Source: Herpetosiphon aurantiacus DSM 785
GTDB taxonomy: Bacteria; Chloroflexota; Chloroflexia; Chloroflexales; Herpetosiphonaceae
Assembly: GCA_000018565.1 (NCBI GenBank)
Contig: CP000875.1
Location: forward strand, 5,347,199 to 5,411,198
Length of the DNA: 64,000 nucleotides
Reading direction: 5' to 3'
The stretch's first letter is position 1. Each line of letters starts with the position of its first letter. The notes beneath the pieces are model-generated. The model was not told where the DNA came from, made no database searches, and was given only the letters and a program-made list of their open reading frames with translations. The position numbers were made by a program, and so were the translations under genes. Shown here in pieces: positions 16,696 to 26,284 of the stretch.

Positions 16696-17961
16696 CTAAC
16701 TTTTTGGTAGATCCAAATCGCTGAGCCGCACGGTTTTGCGGGTACCAAATTTGATGGTTTTTTGACCAGCTGAGGTCATTTGCCCATTGGTTTGTAGATT
16801 TTCGATCTCTTGTTGCATGGTTTGGGCTAGCTCGGTTTCGCCTTGGTTGAGCAAGCGGGTCACAGCACCTTGAAGCTTTTGGGTCGCTGCACCAATATTG
16901 CCCTCGGCCAAATCTTCTAAGGCCCGAGTTTGCAGCTTGTGGGCGCTGACCTTTTCAACAATATTCATCACTTGGGGCACAACTCCGGTTGCCTGAGCCG
17001 GATCAGCCACAAAATTCAACATGACATCGTAGCGAGCTTTTTCGCCAACTACCTGCATTTGAGGAATATCGTAGTTGACCTCGATTTGGCCCAGCCGATA
17101 TTGGCCCGCCTGCTTGGGATCAACCAGCATTTCGATTAGCACCATCCGATGTTCGTCTTTGGAAATATCGCCGAGGCTCACGCCAACCGCCCGATCGCTA
17201 ATTGGCCGATAGGGCAATTGTTGAATTAATGGGGTTACTTGCCAAAGGGCGCGTGGCTCAACTCCCTGCACAAAGCGCAAGGTCAAGGCTGAGTTTTGCA
17301 CCACCGCCGATTGGGCTTGCTGCACCGCACCTTGGAAGAACGAGGCGATATCGTTGGGATTGCTGAAATATTCGGCAACGCCACCTGAGCGATTCGCCAT
17401 TTCGATCAACAGATCTTCGTTCCAATCGTCGCCAACGCCCAGTGCCGTCAATGGCACACTAGCTTTGCCAATTTCCTCGGCCAAGCGCAAACAATCGCGT
17501 TCGCCCTCGGTTTGACCGTCGGTCAGCAAAATAATGCGGCTGATCGTATTGGCATTTTGGCTACGGCGAATTTCATTCAAGGCAGCTTCGAGCGCAGGTG
17601 CGATTTTTGTACCACCTGCATCTTTGATTTTACCAACTTCAGCTTGTAAGGCAGCAACGTTGCGAACAGGCTGAGCACTGATAATCGTTTCGCGGCGATG
17701 GTCGAAAATCACCACCGAAACAATATCTTGCGGCCCCATCAAGCCCAGAGCGCGTTGGGTAGCTTCGCGCACACAGCGCATTTTGTCGCCCTTCATCGAG
17801 CCACTATGATCGAGCACGAAGCTCACATTAACTGGCATTTGAACGTGAGCAACCGCTGGTGTTGCCGTAATATCCAGCAGTAAATAAACAACCTGCTGGG
17901 TTTGCAAGGCTGGCAACGCCGGTCGAGCCAACGTACCAGTTAATTGAACTTCACCTGCCAT
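16696..17961 (-). CDS. von Willebrand factor A domain protein (VWA-1)
   Basis: 421 residues. A short N-terminal beta region precedes a VWA domain (~45-220) with the MIDAS motif DHSGSMKGDK (D52, S54, S56 region), the second-site Thr in GGTKIAPAL and LLTDGQTEGE. A beta-rich middle and a helical C-terminal domain (~340-410, HKLQTRALEDLAEGNIGAA) are shared with the two other VWA genes of this cluster. There is no signal peptide, so it is cytoplasmic. AAAGGAG precedes the ATG. A 227-bp gap with a repeat separates it from VWA-2. It is probably a metal-dependent adhesion-type scaffold in a phosphorylation pathway, inferred from the adjacent PP2C gene. Confidence 0.85.
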   Translation of the reverse strand: MAGEVQLTGTLARPALPALQTQQVVYLLLDITATPAVAHVQMPVNVSFVLDHSGSMKGDKMRCVREATQRALGLMGPQDIVSVVIFDHRRETIISAQPVRNVAALQAEVGKIKDAGGTKIAPALEAALNEIRRSQNANTISRIILLTDGQTEGERDCLRLAEEIGKASVPLTALGVGDDWNEDLLIEMANRSGGVAEYFSNPNDIASFFQGAVQQAQSAVVQNSALTLRFVQGVEPRALWQVTPLIQQLPYRPISDRAVGVSLGDISKDEHRMVLIEMLVDPKQAGQYRLGQIEVNYDIPQMQVVGEKARYDVMLNFVADPAQATGVVPQVMNIVEKVSAHKLQTRALEDLAEGNIGAATQKLQGAVTRLLNQGETELAQTMQQEIENLQTNGQMTSAGQKTIKFGTRKTVRLSDLDLPKS

Positions 17962-18010
17962 TGGTGATCTCCTTTATAGAGAACATAGAACATAGATTGA
18001 GTGTTCTCGT

Positions 18011-18148
18011 TCCCTCACCCCGACCCCTCGCCCACGGCGGCGGGAGAGGGGAGAAATCCTGGAGTGGTTCCCCCTCGCCTCGCGTGCGGGAGAGGGGGTC
18101 AGGGGGTGAGGGAACGCTGGCCGTTGTTAATGCGACAAACTATTACAC
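18011..18148. repeat. Composite G-rich repeat element
   Basis: TCCCTCACCCC at the left, inner CCCCTC/GAGGGG hairpins and GGGGGTGAGGGA at the right, followed by the conserved non-G-rich tail GCTGGCCGTTGTTAATGCGA and TATTACA. The same tail follows the copies at 48.1 and 56.8 kb. It fills the gap between two VWA genes. Confidence 0.85.
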
Positions 18149-18188
18149 ATAGCCAACAGCCCAATAGCCCAAAGTCTATAGCCCTCGA

Positions 18189-19436
18189 TTACTCTTCTAA
18201 TTTTTGGGTTAGTTTGCGGGTGGCGTAGCGCAGGGCTTTTTGATCAGCGGCTGCGATTTGACCACCAGCCTCAAGTTGTTGGGCACTTTGTTCCATGGTT
18301 TGGGCCAACTCAGTTTCGCCTAAATCGAGCAAACGGGTGGCGGCGGCGCGTAATTTTTGGGTTGCGCTGCCAATATTGCCGGCCTCGGCCTCGGAAAGTG
18401 CCCGTGTTTGCAATTTGAAGGCGGTCACTTTTTCGACCGTGTTCATAATTGGCGGATTGACCACGCTGGCCTTGGGATCGACGTTAAAGCTCAAAGGAAT
18501 GTCAATTTTAATTTTGCCTTCTTTGATACCAAGCACTGGGGCATCGTATTGCAATTCAGCTTGGGCGATGCGGAACGTACCCGCTTCACGCTCTGGCAGC
18601 ATCACATCGACCAAAACACTGGCTCCATCGCCAGCAATTTCGCCAATGCTGACCGTGACTTCGCGTTCACCAATCGGCTTGTAGCCAAGGTTGGCGATCG
18701 TTGGCTGGACGCGATAAACTGCGCGTGGGGTAACTCCAGGCAGCAAACGCAACAGCAACCGCGCATTGACCACGGTGGTAGTTTGGGCGCTTTGCAAGGT
18801 TTGTTGGAAATATTTGCTAATTTGGCTGGGGTCGGCAATATAATCCGATTCGCCGTTGGATGCGGTAGCCAAATCGTCGAGCAAGGCCTCGTTCCATTCA
18901 GTGCCCAAGCCCAGTGCTGTGATCGAAACGCCTAAATCGCCAATTTGTTTGGCTAAATCGCGGCAGGTATCTTCATCGCCCCAGGTTTGGCCGTCGGTCA
19001 AAAGCAGCACGCGGCCAACTCGATCGGCGGCCTGGAATTTTTGCAATTCGGCAAGGCCTGCTTGCAAGCCCAACGACATGGCCGTGCCACCTTGCTCGCC
19101 GATTGATTCGATCGCATTTTGCAAGGCTGGGAGATCGTCGGCCAAACGGGCTGGCACGAGAACTTCCAAGGTATCATCGAACAACACAATGCTCACGGCA
19201 TCGATTGGACGTAAGTTGGCCACAATTTCACGCACAGCTTCGCGCAAATGTTGAATTTTATCGCCAGCCATCGAACCAGAGCGATCAAGCACCAAACAAA
19301 AGTTGAGTGGCGGAGCCGCTTGGACAGTCGGCACATGATGTGGTTTGGCCTGAATCAAGACATAATTAACTTGGCTGGTGCCGCTTGGCAAAGGTTCGCG
19401 GCTCCAAACTGCTGAAAGTGCTACAGGTTCAGTCAT
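18189..19436 (-). CDS. von Willebrand factor A domain protein (VWA-2)
   Basis: 415 residues, paralogous to VWA-1 over its full length. The MIDAS motif is DRSGSMAGDK near residue 50, GGTAMSLGLQAG carries the conserved Thr, and LLTDGQTWGDED follows. The same helical C-terminal domain appears (FKLQTRALSEAEAGNIGSA, then ATRLLDLGETELAQTM). No signal peptide. AGAGGA precedes the ATG, which lies 12 bp from the PP2C stop, so the two are co-transcribed. A role alongside the phosphatase is inferred from this spacing. Confidence 0.85.
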   Translation of the reverse strand: MTEPVALSAVWSREPLPSGTSQVNYVLIQAKPHHVPTVQAAPPLNFCLVLDRSGSMAGDKIQHLREAVREIVANLRPIDAVSIVLFDDTLEVLVPARLADDLPALQNAIESIGEQGGTAMSLGLQAGLAELQKFQAADRVGRVLLLTDGQTWGDEDTCRDLAKQIGDLGVSITALGLGTEWNEALLDDLATASNGESDYIADPSQISKYFQQTLQSAQTTTVVNARLLLRLLPGVTPRAVYRVQPTIANLGYKPIGEREVTVSIGEIAGDGASVLVDVMLPEREAGTFRIAQAELQYDAPVLGIKEGKIKIDIPLSFNVDPKASVVNPPIMNTVEKVTAFKLQTRALSEAEAGNIGSATQKLRAAATRLLDLGETELAQTMEQSAQQLEAGGQIAAADQKALRYATRKLTQKLEE

Positions 19437-19448
19437 TATTCCATCCTC

Positions 19449-21095
19449 TTAGTGTTGAACTATTGGAAGGGCATCAAAACGCACCACCACCACGCTGATA
19501 TTATCTTCGCCGCCACCAGCATTACCAGCCTCAATCAAGGCATCGCAGAGATCGGCGGGGTTGGCATGTTCAGCGAAAAGTGCCGCCATTTTGGGGTCGC
19601 GCACCATTTCCCACATGCCGTCAGAGCAGAGAAATAGCGCATCGTTAGGCTGTAATTGCACCTCGAACGTGTCGGTGCCAGGGTCGCCGCTATCGCCAAG
19701 CGATTTGAGAATGGCGTTGCGTTGGGGGTGGGTGTAAATATCATCAGGATCAAGTTGGCCAATATCGATTAGGCGCTGGACTAACGAGTGATCTTTGCTG
19801 ATGCGCTGCAATTTGCCATCGCGATAAAGGTAAGTCCGACTATCGCCAACGTTGCCAACAATCGCCCGATCGCCGATAACCACCGCCATGGTCAGGGTCG
19901 TACCCATATCGTTTTTGCGGCGCACGCTTTCTTCGTAAACCGCTTGGTTGGCTTGAAATGCTGCTTGCTTGACCAATTCGGCGAGGTGTTTGCTCGAAAC
20001 TGGCCCAGCATGTAACTGCGGATCAAGCAAGGTTGGCACGAGGGTTTGAGCAGTAGTCGTGATCGCCAAACCGCTAGCAACCTCGCCGCCTTCGTGACCA
20101 CCCATACCATCAGCCACTACATACAGACCAACGTTGACTGGCTTGGCATCCCAGTTCAGGCGTAAATCCCAGGTCAGCACGCTATCTTCGTTATGATCGC
20201 GAATCATGCCAACATCGGTAGCATAGCCAGTCCGTACTCGCAAACTGATCGGCGTAGCTTGTTCGGCCAGCAGGGTTTCGAGGGTTTGGGCCAAAATGCT
20301 AGCATCGGTGATGCGCTTGGCGCGGAGATCACTCAAAATTGTGGCAAAAGCGCTATCGAGCGGCGAAGGATTATTCGAATCATCAAGGCGGCGAGTTTGG
20401 CGCTGAATTCCCGCCATTTTTTCTAGCACCAAACCTAAATGCTCAACATCATCAAGTTGATCTTCTTTGCCCAACGAACGGCGAATCGCGCCAGCATCAG
20501 CCAGTTTAATTTCGCGCTTGTTGGTCAAAGCCAAATCAGCTAAGGTTAATTGGCCTAGCGCCAACCCGTGGCGATGCAAATAGGCTAAGGCGCGGGCTAC
20601 TTGAATTCCAATATCAACAGCATCAGTTTGATCAACAAAGGTATTTGGTTCGCTCAGCAACGTGTCGAAACGCACTAAGCTCGTACCATCGGGCAGCACC
20701 GCAAACCGTGAATCTTCGCCCACAAAGACCTCGCGCACGGTGGGCAAGGCAGCGCGGGCGGGGTCATCGGGTAAATCATCAAGCAAAGCTGCGCCAATTG
20801 GCTGGGCCGCCGGAGTTTCTTGTAACAGAGCAGTTTGTTCTTCGACCTGCGCCCCGCACTCTTCGCAAAACTGATCGCTCGCTTGTAAGGCTGCGCCACA
20901 ACGAGCGCAATGATCCCATGGCTCCAACAGCGCCACGCGATAGACGCGCAAGGTTGGAGTATCGGTCAGCAAGGCGGTTACCCGATAAATATCCTTCAAC
21001 ACAGTGCCAATCGCAAAGGGTTCGTGTTCCTCTGGCTGGTTGACGGGGTTGAGAGGTTGGGTTCCACCAGTCATCGGTTGAGTCGGCTCAGACAC
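19449..21095 (-). CDS. PP2C phosphatase with N-terminal zinc ribbon and pseudokinase-like region
   Basis: 548 residues. A zinc ribbon (C63, C66, C77, C80) is followed by a region resembling a Ser/Thr kinase C-lobe (ARALAYLHRHGLALGQLTLADL, then IKLADAG). The HRD-type catalytic Asp and the DFG motif are absent (DAG instead), and there is no glycine loop, so it is probably a dead kinase. The C-terminal PP2C domain (~300-545) keeps its metal ligands: RDHNEDS, VVADGMGGHEGGEVAS, NVGDSRTYLYRDG, LFLCSDGMWE and GGEDNISVV. It should remove phosphate from Ser/Thr of target proteins. GTG start with AGGAG 8 bp upstream. It lies between VWA-3 and VWA-2. Confidence 0.9.
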   Translation of the reverse strand: MSEPTQPMTGGTQPLNPVNQPEEHEPFAIGTVLKDIYRVTALLTDTPTLRVYRVALLEPWDHCARCGAALQASDQFCEECGAQVEEQTALLQETPAAQPIGAALLDDLPDDPARAALPTVREVFVGEDSRFAVLPDGTSLVRFDTLLSEPNTFVDQTDAVDIGIQVARALAYLHRHGLALGQLTLADLALTNKREIKLADAGAIRRSLGKEDQLDDVEHLGLVLEKMAGIQRQTRRLDDSNNPSPLDSAFATILSDLRAKRITDASILAQTLETLLAEQATPISLRVRTGYATDVGMIRDHNEDSVLTWDLRLNWDAKPVNVGLYVVADGMGGHEGGEVASGLAITTTAQTLVPTLLDPQLHAGPVSSKHLAELVKQAAFQANQAVYEESVRRKNDMGTTLTMAVVIGDRAIVGNVGDSRTYLYRDGKLQRISKDHSLVQRLIDIGQLDPDDIYTHPQRNAILKSLGDSGDPGTDTFEVQLQPNDALFLCSDGMWEMVRDPKMAALFAEHANPADLCDALIEAGNAGGGEDNISVVVVRFDALPIVQH

Positions 21096-21175
21096 AGGTC
21101 AACTCCTCTGAATAGGTCTAGAACAACAAAAAATTCCTTGTTCTTGGACGAATAACATGACTTGAATGTTTCTGA

Positions 21176-22543
21176 TTATCGTTCTTCTGTCAATCTTCTG
21201 GTTGCATAGCGCAAGGTTTTGGTTTGCTCAGGGTTAATTTGGCCAGTTTCTTGCAAGGTTTGGCTGGCCGCAGCAGTTTGTTTGGCTAATTCATGCTCGC
21301 CCAAATCGACCAAGCGGGTGACTGCGGCCTGCAATTGGCGAGTTGCTCCAGCTTGATCACCCTGAGCAGCTTGCTCCAGCGCTTTGTTTTGCAAGCGCCA
21401 TGCCGTCACCCGTTCCAAAATCGCTACAAGCTCTGGGTTGAGCGCCTGGTCGGCATTCGGATGATATTCGACCACCACATCGCGGTTAATTGGCTCCAAA
21501 CTTTGGCCTTGGGGATCGTCGGCCTGCAACGAAAGCCGCAACAAACGATAAATATTTGGCACATGATCAGGGATGCGCAGTTCGAGTAACCAAGCAGCTT
21601 TAGCCCGTTGTTCGATTGAGCCTAAACTTAAACTGCCCGAACCAGCCTCAAATTCAGGGATTGGTACTTCGCCCAAGGCTGGCCTAATGCGTAAAATTCG
21701 TTTGATATGGACATCGTGAGCGAGCCGCAAATCAAGCCGCGCCTTTTGAGCGATAATCGCATGGGCCTTGCCAAACTCCACATCAAGCAAATTAGGCAGG
21801 TCGCTGGGGTCGGTGATAAAACTGGATTGACCACCGCTCTGATCAGCAAAGCTCATCAGCAATTGCTCTTGAAACTCAACCCCCAGGCCAATCGTCGAGA
21901 CCGGAATTGAGCGGGCAGCCAGATGGCGAGCATAGGCAAAGGCTTGTTGTTCATCTTCAACAAAGCCATCAGTTAGCACAACGATCCGTTGTGAAAAACC
22001 AGTGCTGGGCATGCTATCAAGCAGATCGATCGTGCTGCGCAAGCCTGGAGCCAGCCGGGTGCTCCGGCCAAGATCGCCGCGTTCAAGAATGGCGACTGAG
22101 CCTTCCAAGCGCACCACATCGGTTGGCGATTTGGCTTTGAGCACTGCATGAGCTTTTTCAGCAAAGCCGATGATCGAAAGTTGATCATCGGCATTTAGGC
22201 GCTCAGCTGCGCCACGCACGGCCTGCCCCAGCCAACGACTTGGGCTTTGAGCGCGTCGCCGCACCTCATCCATCAAATCATCGCGAATTTTCCAGACTGG
22301 CACGCCATCGAGCATAACCTCATGGGCAGCACCACGGCGCATTAATTCGCGAAACAAGGCCGCATCAGCGATTGGCACACGCATTGAGGGCGAACAATCG
22401 ACCAACAACACACAATGCACCGGCGCACGCTGGTTGGTTTTGCCTTGACCAACAACCTCAGCTAAAACATACAAAACTTGTTCGCCAGTGTTTGCGGGCA
22501 CGCTGCTACGTGAAAGGGTGAGCCTGAGATCTAAGCTCGTCAT
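21176..22543 (-). CDS. von Willebrand factor A domain protein (VWA-3)
   Basis: 455 residues, the most divergent of the three VWA paralogues. The MIDAS motif is LLVDCSPSMRVP, with a ~50-residue insertion after it (FRELMRRGAAHEVMLDGVPV), and a later VVLTDGFVEDEQQ. Its C-terminal domain (AWRLQNKALEQAAQGDQAGA, TRLVDLGEHELAKQ) clearly matches VWA-1 and VWA-2. The ATG lies 4 bp after the murI stop, so it may be translated from the same message as murI. The insertion may give it a different partner. Confidence 0.82.
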   Translation of the reverse strand: MTSLDLRLTLSRSSVPANTGEQVLYVLAEVVGQGKTNQRAPVHCVLLVDCSPSMRVPIADAALFRELMRRGAAHEVMLDGVPVWKIRDDLMDEVRRRAQSPSRWLGQAVRGAAERLNADDQLSIIGFAEKAHAVLKAKSPTDVVRLEGSVAILERGDLGRSTRLAPGLRSTIDLLDSMPSTGFSQRIVVLTDGFVEDEQQAFAYARHLAARSIPVSTIGLGVEFQEQLLMSFADQSGGQSSFITDPSDLPNLLDVEFGKAHAIIAQKARLDLRLAHDVHIKRILRIRPALGEVPIPEFEAGSGSLSLGSIEQRAKAAWLLELRIPDHVPNIYRLLRLSLQADDPQGQSLEPINRDVVVEYHPNADQALNPELVAILERVTAWRLQNKALEQAAQGDQAGATRQLQAAVTRLVDLGEHELAKQTAAASQTLQETGQINPEQTKTLRYATRRLTEER

Positions 22544-22547
22544 AGGC

Positions 22548-23312
22548 TTACTCGATTTCTAAACATTGCCGAATCTTAGCAAAATGGGCCGGATCGCCAC
22601 TGGTGAGCCATTCGATGCTGCCTTGCGATGTTTGTGGGTTGAGCAAATCGGCTGCTGCCAACAAGCGTTGGGTTTGGCGGGCTACCGCCGCACCCGTATC
22701 GAGCAAGGCGACGTTTGGCCCAGCAACATCGGCAATCAACGAGCGCAAAAATGGATAATGGGTGCAGCCCAACACAATCGTATCAGCACCTGCCTTGAGC
22801 AATGGTGCAACATAACGGGCGACAGCATCGCGAGTTGTTTCACTTTGTAACTCGCCAGCCTCGATTAATTCGACCAAACCTGGACAGGCTTGCGGCACAA
22901 CCTGCACATCGCCTGCATAACGGGCAATCAAGCGCTGAAATCGTTCACCTGCAACGGTGGCTTGGGTCGCCATCACACCAACCACACCAGTTTTGGTTTG
23001 GGCAATCGCAGGCTTGATGCCTGGCTCCATGCCGACGAAACTGATACTGAAATGTTCGCGCAAATAATCAACGGCATGCAGCGTCGCAGTGTTGCAGGCT
23101 ACCACAATCAATTTAACCCCGCGTTCGAGTAAAATATAGGTGATGCGCTCAGATAAGGCCACAATTTCTTCGTGGGAACGCCCGCCATACGGACAATTAC
23201 CAGTATCGGCGTAGTAAATAATATCTTCGTGCGGCAAAAGTGCCCGCAGATCACGCAAGGTCGATAAGCCACCAACCCCTGAATCGAACATGCCAATTGG
23301 TTGGTCTTTCAT
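22548..23312 (-). CDS. murI: Glutamate racemase
   Basis: 254 residues. It makes D-glutamate for peptidoglycan. Both catalytic cysteines are present, in VVACNTATLHAV and VLGCTHYPFLRS, and the N-terminus has the substrate motif GMFDSGVGGLSTLRDL. The ATG at 23312 overlaps the stop of the C26 peptidase gene (ATGA), giving translational coupling; the frame extends 8 codons further upstream. The following VWA-3 gene begins 4 bp after the stop. Confidence 0.95.
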   Translation of the reverse strand: MKDQPIGMFDSGVGGLSTLRDLRALLPHEDIIYYADTGNCPYGGRSHEEIVALSERITYILLERGVKLIVVACNTATLHAVDYLREHFSISFVGMEPGIKPAIAQTKTGVVGVMATQATVAGERFQRLIARYAGDVQVVPQACPGLVELIEAGELQSETTRDAVARYVAPLLKAGADTIVLGCTHYPFLRSLIADVAGPNVALLDTGAAVARQTQRLLAAADLLNPQTSQGSIEWLTSGDPAHFAKIRQCLEIE

Positions 23313-24070
23313 GCCTGAATCGCCTCGTTGCGACATGCTTTGGCAGCTTCAACAAAGGCCTTGAAAATTGCCTGCCAGCGCAAATCCTCGCCGCGCACCA
23401 TTTCTTCGGGGTGGCATTGCACGCCCACAACCCATGGCCGCTGCGGATCTTCGACCGCTTCGATTAGGCCATCATCCGACCAACCGACTGCCTGTAGCTC
23501 ATTCCCCAGATCTTTGACCCCTTGATGATGCATGGTGTTGACGGCAAAGGGCGTTGTGCCCAGCAATTCAGCCAATTTGGAATCATTGGCGAGGCGTAAG
23601 CCGTGGGCTGGCAAATCGCGTTGTTGGCGGGTAAACGATTCATCGTGGTTGAGATTTGGCTGATACTGCGAGGGTAAATCTTGATAGAGCGTGCCGCCAT
23701 AGGCCACATTCAACAACTGAAAACCGCGGCAGATGGCAAAAACTGGCTTATGAAATTGCTTGGCCCAAGCCAACAGCTGCATCTCAACCCGATCTTGTTC
23801 GCGGTTGACCGAGCCAAGCGCTGGATGCGGCTCCTCGCTATAGTAAGCTGGGTCGAGATCAACGCCGCCAGCGAATAACAACCCATCGACAGCCTGAAAT
23901 GCCGCTAACAGCGTGGCCTCGTGCTGCACCAAAGGAATTAAGAGCGGCACGCCACCTGCAACTTCAACTGCCCGAATATAGGTTTCGTTATTGCCATGAG
24001 CGAGAGGATAGGGATGTGGTCGGGCATAGGTTGCGCACGGTATCCCAATAATCGGCAAAGTTGATGGCAT
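23309..24070 (-). CDS. Gamma-glutamyl-GABA hydrolase-like class I amidotransferase (peptidase C26)
   Basis: 253 residues of the PuuD/C26 glutamine-amidotransferase-like family, which hydrolyses gamma-glutamyl bonds. The nucleophile Cys is in FAICRGFQLLNV, preceded by LLFAGGVDLDPAYY; the catalytic His and Glu are in GVQCHPEEM. Other family marks are SFTRQQRDLPAHGL and NTMHHQGVKDLG. AAGGAG precedes the ATG. It overlaps murI by 4 bp, hinting at gamma-glutamyl peptide or D-Glu recycling. The substrate is not certain. Confidence 0.88.
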   Translation of the reverse strand: MPSTLPIIGIPCATYARPHPYPLAHGNNETYIRAVEVAGGVPLLIPLVQHEATLLAAFQAVDGLLFAGGVDLDPAYYSEEPHPALGSVNREQDRVEMQLLAWAKQFHKPVFAICRGFQLLNVAYGGTLYQDLPSQYQPNLNHDESFTRQQRDLPAHGLRLANDSKLAELLGTTPFAVNTMHHQGVKDLGNELQAVGWSDDGLIEAVEDPQRPWVVGVQCHPEEMVRGEDLRWQAIFKAFVEAAKACRNEAIQA

Positions 24071-24130
24071 AGTACACTCCTTGGTTGTGTTGCTCTTGCC
24101 ATTCTAGCACGACCGCAAAAAACCTGACGA

Positions 24131-26284
24131 TTATGGGACGCTGATAACCAGATTACGCCCAGAATTTTTGGCGCGATAAAGCGCTTGATCAGCTTGATCG
24201 TGCAACGTGTGGGCATCCCAATTGTTGTTGAGGGTGGCAACGCCGACGCTAACCGTAATATGGCCTTGACCAAAAAGATGTTCGGCAGTGCGAACTCGCA
24301 GCCGTTCGGCTAACAACACTGCACCTGCTTGATCAGTTTTGGGCAAAATGATTGTAAATTCTTCGCCACCGTTGCGCGAAACAATATCAACATCGCGTAC
24401 ATTTTCGCAAATGAGCCGGGCAAAATCGCGCAGCAGCACATTGCCAACCAAGTGGCCATAGTTATCATTATATTGCTTGAAATAATCAATATCCAAAGCT
24501 AATAACGATAATGGATAATTATAGCGATAGGCCAAGGCCACTTCACGATCAAGCATCGTCATAAAATGGCGTTGATTGAACAAGCCAGTTAAGCCATCGG
24601 TGATGGCTAATTGTTGGGTAATTGTATATAAATGGGCGTTTTCAATCGCGATTGCTGCTTGAGTGGCAAAAATTTCTAGTACCTGCACCGATTCAAACGA
24701 TGGTTTCCGCCGATCACGTGGATCATCAACTGAGAGAATACTAATTAAATTATTATCAGAATCGTACAATGGCACGAACAAGGCATCATCTTGATGCCAT
24801 TCATGTGGACGACGCTCACCTAAATCAGGTCGATACGTATCACTGTTATTGCCCCAAATGGCGGTATAGCTGGTATGGCTATGCGGAATATAATACGAGC
24901 GGCTAATCCGAAATTCTTCGCGCATTACGCTGCGATACCATTCAATTGGCACTAATTGATCACGTAATTCAAACCAGCGTTCATCAGGCACACCAACCAC
25001 GGCACGGCGACGCATAAAGGTTGGTCGTTCTTGATCAACTAAACTCAGCAAGGCAATATTGAAACCCAAACTTGCTTGAATTGCTCGAACAATTTCTGGC
25101 AGCAGATCATTTAAATTAAGGTTGGCGCTTAATGCTTGGCTGATACGCAGCACTTCGTTGAGTTGTTGTGAGCGTTGAGCCAACAACGCTTGTTGTTCAA
25201 CTGCTTGCTGATGAATACGCGCATTATGAATTGAAAGCGCCGCATGATCAGCAATTTGGCTGACAAAGCGCGTCGTATCATCATTAAATGTGCCAACTCG
25301 ATCACTTTCGAGAATCATTACACCTAGAACTTTGCCACTATGCACAATTGGCACAGTCATTTGGCTCAATGTAGTTGGCCGCGAATTAACATAGTAACTC
25401 GAATTACGAATATCAGCAGTCCAATCAGGTTGACCGGTACGTGCAACTAAGCCCGCAATGCCACGATCAATTGGCCAACCTTCAAATTGAAAACGCCGAA
25501 CTTCAGCTGGATAGCCCTGAATTGCGCGGATAAACATCCGTTGCTGTTCGGTATCAAGCAAACAAACCATCCCAGCATCAGCATGCATAATCGGCTGGAT
25601 ACGGTCAAGTAAGCGATTCAGAATTGTATCAACATCGAGGGTTTCATTTAAATCGCGGATGGTTGCTTCGAGGGTTTCAAGTTGAGCAACGCGGGCTTGC
25701 AACTGTTGATCAACGGCGGCAAAGCGCTTGGCATGGGCAATCGCGACAGCGGCCTGATCGGCGATCATGGTCAAAATTTGTTCATCGTGGGCAGAATAGG
25801 CCTCGGCTCGTTCGACCGATTGCACACTCATAACCCCAAGAACCTGCTCACCAAGCACAATTGGAACCCCTAAAAATGATTGGACAGGCTGCCCAACAAT
25901 AATCGGTGCAACCGCAGGATCAAGGTTATGGGCGTTGATCCGCAGGGGGCGGCGATGTTGCAAAATCCATTCGGTTAAACCATTGGCATAGGGGCGGGCG
26001 GGCCAAGAGACGCGCTGGCCATTTTCAACTGCCAAGGCAAACTCGATCAATTCTTGTTCAGGCGAGTATAACGCCAAGTAAAATTGGCGGGTATCCATTA
26101 ATCGCGATGTTTGACTATAAATCTCCTCAAGCACCGTATCCAATTCCAAGGCCTGGTTAATCGCGTGGCGAATCTCGTGTAGCGCATGCAACTCAGTGAT
26201 CATGCGCCGAATTCGCCAAGGATTGGCTTGAAAGTGAGTTCGTTGCCGCGAGGAGATCCGTAGCACGGATCGTCGCTTGGTCAT
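24131..26284 (-). CDS. Diguanylate cyclase with three GAF domains
   Basis: 717 residues. Three GAF sensor domains (~35-180, 205-350, 385-550) precede a GGDEF domain (~555-715). The active loop is GGEEF, with an intact product-inhibition site RDVD five residues before it, so an active, feedback-inhibited c-di-GMP synthase is predicted. There are no membrane segments. A GTG 36 bp upstream is an alternative start; neither start has a strong ribosome site, and I prefer the ATG at 26284, which has GGA 8 bp upstream. It is monocistronic and divergent from mgtE. Confidence 0.88.
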   Translation of the reverse strand: MTKRRSVLRISSRQRTHFQANPWRIRRMITELHALHEIRHAINQALELDTVLEEIYSQTSRLMDTRQFYLALYSPEQELIEFALAVENGQRVSWPARPYANGLTEWILQHRRPLRINAHNLDPAVAPIIVGQPVQSFLGVPIVLGEQVLGVMSVQSVERAEAYSAHDEQILTMIADQAAVAIAHAKRFAAVDQQLQARVAQLETLEATIRDLNETLDVDTILNRLLDRIQPIMHADAGMVCLLDTEQQRMFIRAIQGYPAEVRRFQFEGWPIDRGIAGLVARTGQPDWTADIRNSSYYVNSRPTTLSQMTVPIVHSGKVLGVMILESDRVGTFNDDTTRFVSQIADHAALSIHNARIHQQAVEQQALLAQRSQQLNEVLRISQALSANLNLNDLLPEIVRAIQASLGFNIALLSLVDQERPTFMRRRAVVGVPDERWFELRDQLVPIEWYRSVMREEFRISRSYYIPHSHTSYTAIWGNNSDTYRPDLGERRPHEWHQDDALFVPLYDSDNNLISILSVDDPRDRRKPSFESVQVLEIFATQAAIAIENAHLYTITQQLAITDGLTGLFNQRHFMTMLDREVALAYRYNYPLSLLALDIDYFKQYNDNYGHLVGNVLLRDFARLICENVRDVDIVSRNGGEEFTIILPKTDQAGAVLLAERLRVRTAEHLFGQGHITVSVGVATLNNNWDAHTLHDQADQALYRAKNSGRNLVISVP

